From positions 3,837,400-3,901,399 of the forward strand of contig CM065177.1 of NCBI GenBank assembly GCA_033026295.1: a DNA stretch of 64,000 nt, in the 5' to 3' direction. Positions 9,503-35,589 of this stretch are shown here, in pieces. The notes beneath the pieces were generated by a model. The model saw only the letters and a list, made by a program, of their open reading frames with translations. It was not told the DNA's origin and made no database searches. The stretch is from Channa striata. Lineage: Eukaryota; Chordata; Actinopteri; Anabantiformes; Channidae. How positions within the stretch are numbered: the first letter of the stretch is position 1; each line of letters starts with the position of its first letter. A program made the position numbers and the translations under genes.

Positions 9503-12500
9503 TCACAGCTTGACCTTCCCAGCTAGTGGACTGCCGGGGTAAAGTTTTGAGAAGCGGCCGAGGGTCCAAACTGGGAATACGTTTCTGTATGAGGTGTAGC
9601 TGATAGCACAGCTCTTGTTGAACACGCCTGCAATATTCTCCTGTTGAGGTGGAAGCATAGCACATGACCTATTAAAAGCCCTCAAAATGTTCAATATTTG
9701 CAGTAGATTAAGTCCAGAAAAAGTATTTAACATTCAAGTAATAAAATACATGTAAGGCAGACACCCACCTGTGGCCAATCTCCGTTTGGCATCTGCCTGT
9801 CAATCAGCAGCTGTATACCCCTCTCAATGGCGTGTGTGTCAGGATGCCTGGTTACACACATGGGATAGTTTACTGATTCAGATTCCAGCATTAATACCAC
9901 ATCGCCCAGCTGAGCGCTACTTTACCTGACGGCCATGAGGCCTAACAAAGCCCAGCAGGTGTTGTGGATCTGAGAGTTGCTGCTCTGGACGTAGCGTCGC
10001 AGCTCACACGACTCAAAGTCCTCGCCCCAACCTCCATCCTGCATCTGTAGCTTCAGCAGGAAGTGACAGGCTTTCTGCACCTCTACGCACACGCGCCTGG
10101 AAAACAGATGACACATCACGGTCACACGAGTCTCTTGTGTTGCTTATTCAACCGCATGTAAAATGTCAGTGACCAGTGTTTGGAGCTCTTACTCATCCTC
10201 GTAGACGTGACCCATACACGCAAAGGCTTCGAGGCCAAACCACACTCCATACGTAAAGCACACTCCCCAGGACCTGAGCAGAAGTGAATCAGGTTGAGTA
10301 GGATCTGATATTAGGTAGGACATTTGGTAGTGAAATCCCGCGTGAAGGCTCACCCCTCCCAGGAGCCGTCAGGCCTCTGCACCTTCCTGCAGTACTGCAG
10401 TCCTTCTCTCAGAGTGGACCTGAAAAAAAAAAAAGCTGACTTTCTCCTAAACCTTAACAAGAACTAACAAACGGTTTAGGTAGAATTTCTTTTTGGTGTG
10501 ATTGTTGCACCATCATGTGTTTTAAAGCAGCAATTGCAAATGTTTTTCATAATTTAGTCTAACTCCTGCAGAGAAAGGCAGCTTAGTTTCAAAGTTTGTT
10601 AATTTTTTTTCATTTTTCATTAACTGAAACTGCTATACCTACATGTGGTGTGTAGTTTTACCTTATTTCTCGGTGGCATGCTCAGGGTAGACCTTCTGGA
10701 AGTGCCTCAAAGCCTGCATTACTGCTGACGTACACTCCACATAGGTATAATCTATCATGATGTCACCTATTGATGTGTGTGTGAAAAACAGGAAGAGAGA
10801 GAGAGAGAGTCTCAGTGTTACTTATGAACATTATATTTCTCGCCACCTACTGCATCCTAAACAGACAATTGTCACAATTTTAGAGTCTTTACTCTTTGAC
10901 AACATAAAAGTGAGAATATTATAACATGTTCAGTGTGCAATGGAGAGAGATTCTCAGCCACTGAATGTCTAAAGGCCAAAGTTGTATTTATATTTGGCTC
11001 TTTTTGTTTTCATTTTTCTTTTTTTTCTCTTCACAAACCTTCATCTTAGCACCACTAGGAGACGAATTCATGACTGTTACACCAGCCACCAACTTTCATC
11101 ATGTGACTTTTTATCTCATGTCTTTTACTTATTTTTTTACCACCACTTTTTATAATGGAAACTAATGTTTTAAGACTGAACATATCTGGTGTTGAGATGT
11201 AAGGAACTGGTACTTCTCAAGGTGTTAAAACAGACTCACCAAAAACCTCCGATGGGTTGAGGAGCTCCAGGAGTTTCCCACCTCTCTTAGTTTCATATGT
11301 GGCAAATCCACCATCTGGGTTTCTCATGCTCAGAAGCTACAGAGATTCCATTAACACATGGTGAAATGGGCACAATGCTGCTACTTCAGTATATGGTTCT
11401 CAAATGCACTATGTCTCTGGACTTATGATACAAAAAGAAGCTCATTGGACTATGACACACATGAACAGTAAATGAATGTTTCTGTTGGCAACTCACCACA
11501 TTAACAGCGTTGTATAGCTGTTCAGCTTTGATAGGCTGGTTGATGGAGGGACAGAGCTCCTGCAGCAGCATCACTGTCTTTAGGCCCTCTGCCGTGCAGT
11601 CAGCCACGATCCAGCCACAGTCACGAGTGCTGAAAGGGAAACCTCCCTAAGAAGAATAAAAGCACAGGCAGACATTTTTATACACGGCCTCCTTGAAAAA
11701 GGTTTTCCTTTGTTTTTTATTCGAGGTTCGAGGAAAGTGACGCTGTGTCACGTTAGTTTTACCTTGTTCATCTGCCTGTAGTATTTCTGGTATTCTGCAG
11801 GATTGTCAGGAATCTGTTAAGAAAGACATTATTGCATATATGTGGCTCAGTTCACCACTACAGTGAATCTGAACTTAAGCAACAAATATTGGTTTAAAAT
11901 TTAAACTTTCAGCATTAATTTAAAGGTTTTGGTGAATGTACTGGATAAACATAGCAGGAACTACAACCACAGAACACCCACTAATACACTTTAATAATCA
12001 TAAATCCAATTGTCAGTTTTAATACCTGGTTGCACACAGCCAGCTGCTACCTGAAGTCTGAAACCCACAGACGCCACCAGATGCTGTTACCAGATTCCCG
12101 TCTTTAAACTTTCCACTTTTTCTGGTACAAAATTCTCACCAGTGGAACAAACCGTTTTTGTATCATTTGAATACTAAAGACCCTTTTATGTCAGTTTCTC
12201 TAACCGACACAAATTAAAGCACGTATGGGGCAGGTTTTCATCAGTGGCTGAAACACATGAATATCTTACCTGAGTGATTCTGAGAAATTGATGAGCATCT
12301 TGGAGGCACTTGGTGAGTCCAGGGTTATTGTGGGCTCCTGCCTAAAAAAAACACACCAAACTACTTAAAGTAGCATGACACATTTCAGTCTGGACTCTGT
12401 GCTGCAGTACTCGCAGTAACATATCTTATGGTTGTGCCTGAAATAGTTCATAACACACCTATTATTATTTGCAGCCAGGTCCAAGGTTTATCGTAGAAAT

Positions 12501-15500
12501 GTTTCTCTTCTGAGTGTACATGTAACGTCATGTAAATCAAGTTCACGTCACGTCAACACTTGGTTTACTGCTACATTTAAACCGCATAATGAAAACACAA
12601 TTGACTTCATCATAGTTTCATTGTTACCACATTGTTATATCTGACCTTGTCTCATATTTTGCCAATAATGTCTGAACTGTGTGGCAAGCTGGAAAGTAAC
12701 ACTAAAACCATGTAATATTTTCTGCTTACAGATGGTGTCCAAAAACATTTATTTTGTTCTTTTCTGCTGGACTACTGCAGTTTTATCTACACCTGTATGT
12801 ATAGTGAACTGTAAACAACTGCAGGCCAATCAATCAGTGCCACAGCCACATAATTTAATCAGATGACTGTTCTTTGATTTATTATTTTCAGAATACTTGC
12901 TGACATCGGTCACACCAAAAGCATGACTGCCCAGTTTTTCATTACCTCAAGAAAAGCCTGCACAGCAAAGCAAGTATCCCAGAGCTGAGATCCGTTGGTC
13001 CCCTGTGATGAGAAAAAAACAATAAAGTGTGAAATGAAATGAGGTTAAATTTGAACCTAATGAGGACTCAAAGTAAAGTAAGTTTAAGGTAGTTTTAAGT
13101 CAATGGATTTCATCTCATCTTTATATGTAAAAAAAGGCTTTAATCTGAGCTCTGAGCAGTTGTGAACCAATTGTTAACCCTTGTGAAAACTTTAGTCATA
13201 AGCTTCAAACTTTTCAAAACATTTAAAAGATCAGAGACTCCTAAAATATTATATATATCATGTAACAAGGAAAAAAAGGCTCTTTATAACCTGCATTTTC
13301 ATGCCATCCAATCCCAACCTGAAACACAGAGAGCCAAGTCGTAGTTTATAGGCTGTAAACATTCTGGCACATCTTTGGTTGAACATGTGATAAAGTGTTC
13401 TGGGTGAACATTGAGCAGTGAAGATGGGCTGACTTACCACAGGTAGTCTGGGATCCTTGACACATGCTCCTGAAAGACGGGAGAAGAGGGACCATCCACA
13501 TACCAGCGAACAAGCATATTGATAGTTTTGGAGATCTAAGGAAAAAGACCAGTGTTATTTAAAAGATGACAGTCTACAGGCACATGGGAATTCTGTGCCA
13601 TTTGTCCGGTTTCCTGTTTACAGTAAAATTTTTAAAAAGATGATTAAAAAAAACAATAAAAACGTTAAACAGTATTATTTTCCAAACCTAAGCTAAACTC
13701 TGCACCATGTGTTGTAATGTTCTTGTATCTGTGTTGTGTTACCGGTCCAATGCTGATACATTTAGTGAAGCGGTCATCAGCCTGGATGTGCTCATACAGC
13801 TCTCTGACAGCCTTGTCTCTCAGCGTGGTGCTGTGGAAGGCTTCGTACACATTTAACAGCCCTGCAGAACAGGACAGGAACAAAATCACATTGTTAGGAG
13901 ACGAAAATACAGGCCAGCTGTTAGAAACATTCTCATGAAAACACTTCTTCCTATTGTAGCATAATCATATCATACAATCAGAGTTACTCCCAATAGCTTC
14001 AAATGGGCAAAAATCTGTGTGGTTTTATGTCTGAGTGGTATTAATGGATAAAGAAATCATAATTTTAGTTATTTTCTGAATAAACTGTATTATAGTAAAG
14101 CCAGGATTCTGGCAAATGTGATTTTGACACAATGGAGGTTTTCAGCACAGATGAACCGACCTATCCAAGGAGCAGACTGACCAGAGACCAAACATGAAAG
14201 AAAATTAAATGTTGGCTTTTAGCATGCGTATGGTGATTGTGGACATAATAACAATACCAATACTTCAAAAATCAGATGAAATTATCCTCTAACATTTCTC
14301 GTCTATCATCATTACACGCTACTGGTTACACGGCGTCCACGGTGCTGTGTGCTTACTGTAGGCAATGGACAGCAGCGTGCTGTGAGGTGTGTAGATGTCA
14401 CATGCTGCCACGTTGTTCCTCTGAGCAGGCCAGTTTATTGTGTCATAGTCCTGCACATAGAGCTCCTGGAAAACAGAGAGCAAAACAACATTGGACATGA
14501 ACATGCATTTAATGGCAAACATGTCATTGTTTTAGCTGATTTTCATTGGTTCATTGGTAACAACACAAAACATGTGAAAGATTCATGATAATGCTGTCTA
14601 AAATCACTAACATCTCTCAGGTCTGATTGTGCAGTTTTTGACACTGAGCTGTCAGCTTCCATGTTAGAGCAGGGTGATCTGATCTTCTTATCACTGAGTA
14701 CTGGCTGTAACATACTGAGCGTGGTGCCCCCGTGTGTGATAGTGTGGCATTGGCACCTGTCTGAGGCTGAGGATCAATGAGTCTTCCTCAGCTTTCAGTC
14801 TCACAGCGTAGCAGTAGCTCATGGGGAGGTAGACCTGGCGACAGTGACACCACAGTGTAGAAGGGTGGGCTGGCATCCAAGTTGGGAAGAGCCTTAATCA
14901 TACAAACAGAAAAACATAAGCCCTGAAATCATACAAAATAAAACACTCAGTGATAAGACCTGTTGTGTTTGGTTCACCACGTAATGATAACATTTACATT
15001 TCCCAAAGTTTTTCAATTTGCATGGTACAGAGAGACAATATGGTCCGACCTAAACACGGTTTCTGGAACCTCAGCTAAGATTCTGAAGTGTTTCCTTTCT
15101 AATTAAAGCATGGCTGATGGATAGAAGAAAACATAAAGCGTTTGCTAAAACATCCAGCTTACCACATCTCGGGGAGAAGTGTGTTCAGTCCCTCCCAGCT
15201 GTAGACATTTAAAATGGCCAGCCAGAATTTACCCCATGAAGGAATCCCCACTGCACCACCTGAGCAAAATTAGAAGAGAAAATGATTGCAATCAGTACTA
15301 AGTGTGTGTATGGATGTATGTGGCTGATGGCTGTTTTAATATTTCTGATTCTTATTATAATTTCTTCTTATTCCTACCAACCTTTGCTGTACAGGTTGTT
15401 CCTGGCTCGAACCATATCTGGATCATCAGGCTCTACTCCCAGGATCCTTAAAGAGGTGTAACTCAGTGCTGTGCCAAATACGGTAGACTTATCTTCAATA

Positions 15501-18108
15501 TGTCTGCAAAGAAACAAGACACACATTCACCGTTTTGCAATAGTCTCTATTCCAGACAGTTCGACAGTTTATAATTTCTACACCAGTCTTCTCATTACAG
15601 TTTAATGCCATGTCAAATGTAGATGGTTGTATGACAATATTTAGTTTTAGGAGTGTTTATATGGTATTTACGTTTTGGGATGAAATGACAGAATGATGTT
15701 TTAAATGTCATAACTATGCTAATGCCAAACAGTCTATTCAACTACTGTTGCCTCTTTTAGGGATATTACTTGAAAGCATTAGAAATATGAAATCAGTACA
15801 CAAGTGGTCCGACTTACGTAGTTCTGTTCTACCTTGTCGGTACTCAGAGCGCTTTACACTGCTTATCACTCACACACCAATGGGGGAGCTACTGTGCAGC
15901 TTGCCCTCACTCGCTGGGAAAACCTAATTTTCTGTCTGGTGTACGTCTGAGCCAAGCAAACTTTAACACGGGAATCAAACCAACAACCATGGGATTGGCG
16001 GACAGCCAGACACATATTAGTTATAAGGCATATGTCGACTTACAGACCCCAGCCTCCATCTGGCAGCTGAACGCAGCGCAGATACCTCACCATCTCCTTC
16101 TTCCAGGCCTCCGGCAGGGGGATCTTAGCCACTTGGCATGTGATCAGGAGACCTGGGAAGCAAGCGCAGTTACAAGCACAATCAGAAATCCATAGGGACA
16201 CACAAGCATTTTCATGGAAAAACTGATGATAAATCCTCTGCTGAATTTGTTTTAGTCCATTTTATCAGCCTCTGTCACCATGTACCACCACAACAGATAG
16301 TTTTAACAAAAGGACAGAAATCTTGGAGTTGACGTAAAAGATGCTGAACTATCTGGGACAATTAATATGAGACATACAGCTGTTTAAACTTTACACTCTG
16401 AAGGCTCAGCGAACTGACATGAGGTTTATTCTTTTTATGAAAGTTTCAGAAATCATGTCACCTGGCGTTATTAACAGCATAATTACTAGAGAGGGTGACA
16501 CATTCTACAAAGAATGAATTTAAACTAACTGTAGTATTTACATGAGAAATACAATTGTACAGAAGCCAATGACATTTCAGGTGTCAAACTTGAGGGCATG
16601 GGGAGGATGACGTGTCTTACCTGGCAGCAGGAACAGAGGTCCACCATAATCCCCTGCCCAGTGACCGTCCTCAGCCTGGAGACAGCTGTAGAAGTTCATG
16701 CCTTTGAGAGCAGCCTCCACTGCTGTGTGTGCCGCTGGGGAGCCAGACACAAACTTGCTCTGTAGATTTAAGGCGGAATTAGAAATTAGAAAACCGGAAA
16801 ATATCGATTTTATTCTATCGACTTTGGTTAAAATATTTAAATACTAGAGTTACAATTGTATGTGTTGTGTTATGCTCTGTTGTAGTATTCTATAGAAAAC
16901 AATACTTTGACCCAAAAAATTTAAATCTGCTACAGTTTTTGCAAATAGTTTATCAGTTCCTAAACTTTTAATACTTTAGACCACCTCCAGGACTGAATCT
17001 GAACTTGTTCACTACTCACCACGGTTCCACTGTTATTGACTCTTTTCCTCTCCCATTGACATATGCACTACCAATTGATCTCTACATACAGTGTAATGTC
17101 GATTCCTCAGAATATACAGCAAATAGGTGCCAAGTGAATGTTGACCACTAACTCTGCTATCATCCTATTCAGCAGATCACATGTAAAACTGCAGCTATTC
17201 ATGTCCCCTCCATCTTCCTAAACACAACCTTTTTGCGATGGAGCATTAAAACTGTCGGGAAAAGAAAACCCACCGTGTCCAAGCCCAGTGAGTGAGCTTC
17301 CAGCATGGTCTGCTCTCTGTCTGGGCTGTCCTGATCTTCCACATAGCACCAGGTCTGCCTGCCCTCCACGCTGCTCAGCCTCCAGCGGCTCAGGTCTGTG
17401 GCTGGCTCCGTCTTGTATGGTCCCCCTCGCCTCCGCAAGTGTCTGGCAAAGAAAACTGGGATTTTTAAGACGTAGGTCGTGTAAAACTCTCCATTTGCAG
17501 GTAGGTTTTTTATTTATATTTTGTATTAAAAATAAAATGCTACAGTGTTTCTAAGACTTTAAAGAAATAAAAAATAAAACTGCTATAAACGCACCGTTGC
17601 CTCTGTTATGTCAGAAAAGCCCAACTCATTAAGATATTTAGAAACTATTGAAACAATATCCGAAATTAATAAATGTGCCATATATGCAACTTAAAACCAT
17701 TGGATCTTATAATTCAATCATAAACGTTTGCAGATTTTGTTAGAAGGATTAATTCATGCATTTAACATTTCACTATTTATTTAAGTAAAAGGAGTAATAA
17801 CTGTTTTAAAACCTGACACATTGTAATGCATTCTGAAAGCTTTCATTATAGAACCATACTTATCATATTTCCCTTTTGTCTCACAGCTACAGTTATTTAC
17901 TCCTAACTTACAGCTATAAACCATTTCCTTCAATATTTCTAACGTGGCATCTTTGTTTCTTTGTAATTTCATAAATGCAAACATTTCGCACGGATTTAAC
18001 GGCCTCCTGCGGCTCTTACGTCATTATTTCCCATGTGAAATACTGTTGGAAAGTAATTACGGCGACAGAAAAGCACAGAACTACATCTACTCACGTCCCT
18101 TCGCTCAT
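9503..18108 (-). CDS. lss: Lanosterol synthase (2,3-oxidosqualene cyclase), frame broken in exon 17
   Basis: Cyclises 2,3-oxidosqualene to lanosterol in cholesterol synthesis (ER-associated). Exons: 18095-18108, 17274-17442, 16621-16759, 16044-16152, 15382-15503, 15163-15259, 14757-14892, 14357-14465, 13743-13861, 13438-13535, 13291-13318, 12946-13002, 12270-12341, 11763-11813, 11497-11646, 11240-11336, 10662-10766, 10354-10419, 10193-10273, 9926-10096, 9769-9847, 9503-9640. Start MSEGTHLRRRGGPYKTEPAT matches the vertebrate N-terminus; the end is FNKSCAISYTSYRN...FPVWTLGRFSKLYPG. QW motifs are visible (LPDGGWGL, RPDGSWEG, MQDGGWGED, MPNGDW), as are TLWCHCRQVYLPMSYCYA and the catalytic DCTAE with the acid at about residue 456. 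All exon phases agree except after exon 17, where one base is missing and TAA appears after about residue 556. The exons total 2207 nt, one short of 736 codons. Everything downstream is intact, so the locus looks functional apart from this site. Confidence 0.95.
10662..10766 (-). other. lss: lss exon 17 carrying a one-base deletion
   Basis: The exon encodes GDIMIDYTYVECTSAV through PEHATEK and then reads TAA (10663-10665) just before the GTAAAA donor. Adding one A to the AAA run at 10666-10668 would give PEHATEKIR and match the phase of exon 18 (STLREGLQYCRK) and the length of the vertebrate protein. The donor and acceptor leave no alternative in-frame splice that I could find. Confidence 0.8.
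15810..16015. repeat. Diverged teleost dispersed repeat in lss intron 4
   Basis: Shares ggtactcagagcgctttaca, an accaatgggggagct module and a gggaatcaaaccaacaacca terminus with the repeat at 30310-30592, with an internal region that has diverged. Family not assigned. Confidence 0.55.
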
Positions 18109-18751
18109 CGCTGCGGTCGCAGAGTTAAACTCTCCGCTCAAATCCGTGGAGTTTGTTTCGAGCTGTCCTGCAGGCTCCTCCCCTTCTGGACACTTGTAGT
18201 GCGCTGGATACGCCGTGGCTCGTCCTTTCATTCGCTGTCGGACTACATTTCCCAGCAGCCGTAGCGGTGCCGTCCGAGCGCATGGAGAGACATGAGCAGA
18301 GTATCGGCTGTCCATTCACGAGCCGATTGGGCGGAGAAAAGGCGGGTCTGCCTCCAAAAACCTCCAATTAGAGCGCTGCTTCGATAAACACTAGACGTGC
18401 ACACACATTGATTATAATAAGTAGGCCAAAAGAGACATTTACGTGAAAATACCACTTTTATTAATTTCATATTTCAGTACAAAGGCTGGTTCAAAAATAA
18501 TAAAAGCCATTCAAGTAATTTAACAAGTGTTATGGAGATAGGTGGATTTATATCCACCCAGCCCTTAATAAAAACGAAAAAAAGGACATACATACAATTA
18601 GCAAATCTAACCCAACAGGCTGCTACAAATGGCACAACATCATATCTGAAATCAAAAAGTAAGTTTCTTGTTGGCTGCAAAAAGCTTCTTTGTCCTTAGT
18701 TATCAAAACAGTTGCATCTATTGGTAAAAGAAATTGCAGAGAAAAAGCTTA
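18109..18751. other. lss promoter/5' UTR abutting the 3' UTR of mcm3ap
   Basis: About 640 bp separate the lss start codon from the mcm3ap stop codon, both on the minus strand. The first 250 bp upstream of lss are GC-rich and must include its promoter. AATAAA (minus strand) at 18457-18462 probably ends mcm3ap transcripts, which leaves only a few hundred bp between the two transcription units. Confidence 0.55.
18457..18462 (-). promoter_or_regulatory. mcm3ap: Candidate polyadenylation signal of mcm3ap
   Basis: AATAAA on the minus strand about 290 bp after the mcm3ap stop codon, followed within 350 bp by the lss start codon. Confidence 0.45.
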
Positions 18752-33071
<14,320 letters not shown>

Positions 33072-34321
33072 GGCGCAAATATTAATATTCGTAGATATTT
33101 AGCAGCTTTATCCTTTCTTTACGATTGAAGAAAACTAGTCCCATCTAGACATCAAAGCTGCATAAATATGTAACACGTCCAGGCTCTGTGGTTCTTCTTC
33201 GGTGTTTTACGCTGCACAGTGAAAAGTCAACAAAACATTATGAGGACGGGAACGCGCAAAACTCACTGCTCGGCCGACAACGTTAAGCTAATGTAAAACT
33301 AGCACCGTTAGCATAGCAGGTGGTTTAACTGCTGTTCAACGCGTTACACTGACAATACAAAACATAAAGGTAATACTTCAAACAATGTGCTAAATGCGAT
33401 ACGAGAAGATTCACCTTTCGAAGCTTCTGTTTTCTATGTAGACTTTTTGTTTGGTTGTAGTTGATCACGAATACATTTCGCACATCCGTTTCCTGTCCGA
33501 CAAAGATCTTGGTCCCCGCTCGTGGAATAGGGTAACCTAGGAAACATTTTGCGAAGCGAGTATCGAGTCTTGTCCTGACGTATGTGATGATGCCGGAAGC
33601 TTCGCCGGCAGGCCCGGTCCTACCACGTGACTTGGCGTGACATTCGAAATATGGCAAATCGCCTACAACTGTAAAAAAATTTTATCGTTTCTGAAAAAAA
33701 AACTAAAACAAAATATATCCCCGAGTTACAAAAGCGCATTCACTTCTTCACCCACAATTTTATTATTTTATATATTATTATATAAGGCGCATACAGGCGC
33801 ATATTTACTGATGTCAATTCATTTAATAGCTTGGCCTGTTTTATTCTGTTCGTCCAGTTCCTGGCTGAGGGGAGCAAAGGAAGCCTCACGTAGCTTTGCC
33901 CTTCACCGAACCGCTTCGATGACAAGCGTCAGCGTCACGAAGCTTCATTTCGATACCATCGCTACCGCTCGCTCGCTCGCTCGCTGGGAAACTCTGTTCC
34001 GCCACTGAAAAACGACGAGACCGAGACGTTGCTCGGAGAGGCTTTGAAAGGACAGATCATTTGTAATTTTTTCGCCAATATACTATCATAGAAACATAAC
34101 AGAGAAAACGCGAACTTTGTGGAATTCGGGGAAGTGTATGGTCACACATCCGGTACGTGTCACTTTGATTTCTGTCCGTTTGGCTGCTGACAGCTGTTGT
34201 AAAGCCGACCAGCTGTACAGTCGAATAATTGTTGCATCTCGCCGTTATCCGACGTGGGTCGATTTTGACGTTTACCCATGTCTCGTGATTTTTAATAGCG
34301 AATTTCTTTTTTTTTTCCACG
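33072..34321. promoter_or_regulatory. Divergent promoter region between mcm3ap and ybey
   Basis: The start codons of mcm3ap (minus, 33071) and ybey (plus, 34322) are 1.25 kb apart and point away from each other. A splice donor-like site (minus strand, near 33416) suggests a non-coding first exon of mcm3ap at about 33417-33550, so the actual intergenic promoter may be only about 500-700 bp. A short GCTC repeat (gctcgctcgctcgctcgctg) lies at about 33967-33986. I see no obvious TATA box. Confidence 0.6.
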
Positions 34322-35441
34322 ATGGGAGTCGTTCTGCGGAATCTCCAAAAGGTGGTGCCTCTTCGCCGCGCCAGGCTGCGCAAGGATGTTGATACGCTGA
34401 GGCACATTCTAGGCATCCAGAAATTTGACCTGGGAATCATTTGTGTGGATAATCACAGGATTCAGCAAATTAATAACACGTACAGAAAGAAGAATGTGCC
34501 CACGGATGTTCTTTCGTTTCCCTTCTACGAGGTCTACTTGATTATTAACATATTCATGAATGTACTTGCACCTGTTAGTACGCTGTAATCACTGACTTGG
34601 AAATGTATTTTGTAGGACATAAGACCCGGGAAGCTGCCATGTCCCTTCCACAGAGATGAGTTGAACCTCGGGGACATCTTCTTAGGGGTCGAGTTTGTTT
34701 TGAGGCAGTGTCAGGAGGACTCCCTCGATCTACACGGTGCTCTCACTGTAAGTAACTGTGAGCCACAAACTTTCAACTCTTAGTAAGCGGGTCACGATGG
34801 TTCTGTTCCACGGCAATACAAGTTTTAGACTGCGATCTACTCGAGCTTGGTCAATTGTTCTACTCTTTCTCGTGTTTTAGGTTGTTACTGCACATGGGAT
34901 CTGTCACCTGTTGGGCTACAGGCATGAGACAGAGGAAGAGTGGAGTGAGGTTTGTAGTGTGAAGTAGAAATCTTTACTGTATGTGTCAAGCGCATCCAAA
35001 ATGAAAACATGCAGATAATTCTGGTTTTTATAGAACAGTGTCTAGATTTCTTTTTCTGCCACAGTATACTTAATGTGACTGGAAAAAGACCTAGAGGTTA
35101 TTAAGATATTTCCTTGAAAGTTGAAACTAAGCCCTCTAACATTTTGTACTTAACATGAAATAGAGAACTGCCCTCAAAATAAGGTTTTATCTCCCAAACA
35201 AGAAACTGTAACACTTAGAAATTGCCCTGTTAATCCAAGCAATTATTTTAGCACCACAGACTTAAGTCTTAATTAATTTGCCATCTTGTCTCACAGTGAA
35301 ATTGTGTGAGGGGGTTGTCTGATTATTTAAAATCTAAATTTTCAGATGCTGCAGAGAGAAAACTACATTCTGACTGAGTACAACAGACTCACAGGGCGAC
35401 AGCTTGAGCCACTGATGAAGAAATGCAGTCAAGATAGGTGA
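34322..35441 (+). CDS. ybey: YbeY-type endoribonuclease (mitochondrial rRNA maturation)
   Basis: Four coding exons: 34322-34531, 34616-34747, 34881-34949 and 35346-35441, all in phase 0, 168 aa, essentially the length of the human protein. The N-terminus MGVVLRNLQKVVPLRRAR and the conserved core FDLGIICVDNHRIQQINNTY and VPTDVLSFPFYE match YBEY. Exon 3 carries the metal-binding signature HGICHLLGYRH (His at about 119, 123 and 129). The vertebrate protein acts in mitochondria on the small ribosomal subunit; a basic N-terminus is compatible with import, but I did not test this. The gene is head-to-head with mcm3ap and tail-to-tail with usp37. No lesion seen. Confidence 0.95.
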
Positions 35442-35563
35442 CGGTGACCGATGACAGCTCAACGCTGCACTAACTGTACTGTCCTTTTACACTATTGTGT
35501 AACGTTTTACTGTTCTGCGGTGATTCATATTTGTAAGAACACAAATTGCTGTCTATTAAAATC

Positions 35564-35569
35564 AATAAA
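35564..35569 (+). promoter_or_regulatory. ybey: Polyadenylation signal of ybey
   Basis: AATAAA about 120 bp after the ybey stop codon (35439-35441). Confidence 0.6.
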
Positions 35570-35589
35570 CAAATCTGCTGCTACAATTT

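Noticed and set aside
18091..18315. Upstream in-frame ATG extending the lss N-terminus (MDSRYSAHV...)
   Set aside because: The ATG at 18106-18108 gives MSEGT, matching the start of vertebrate lanosterol synthase; the upstream extension has no family support.
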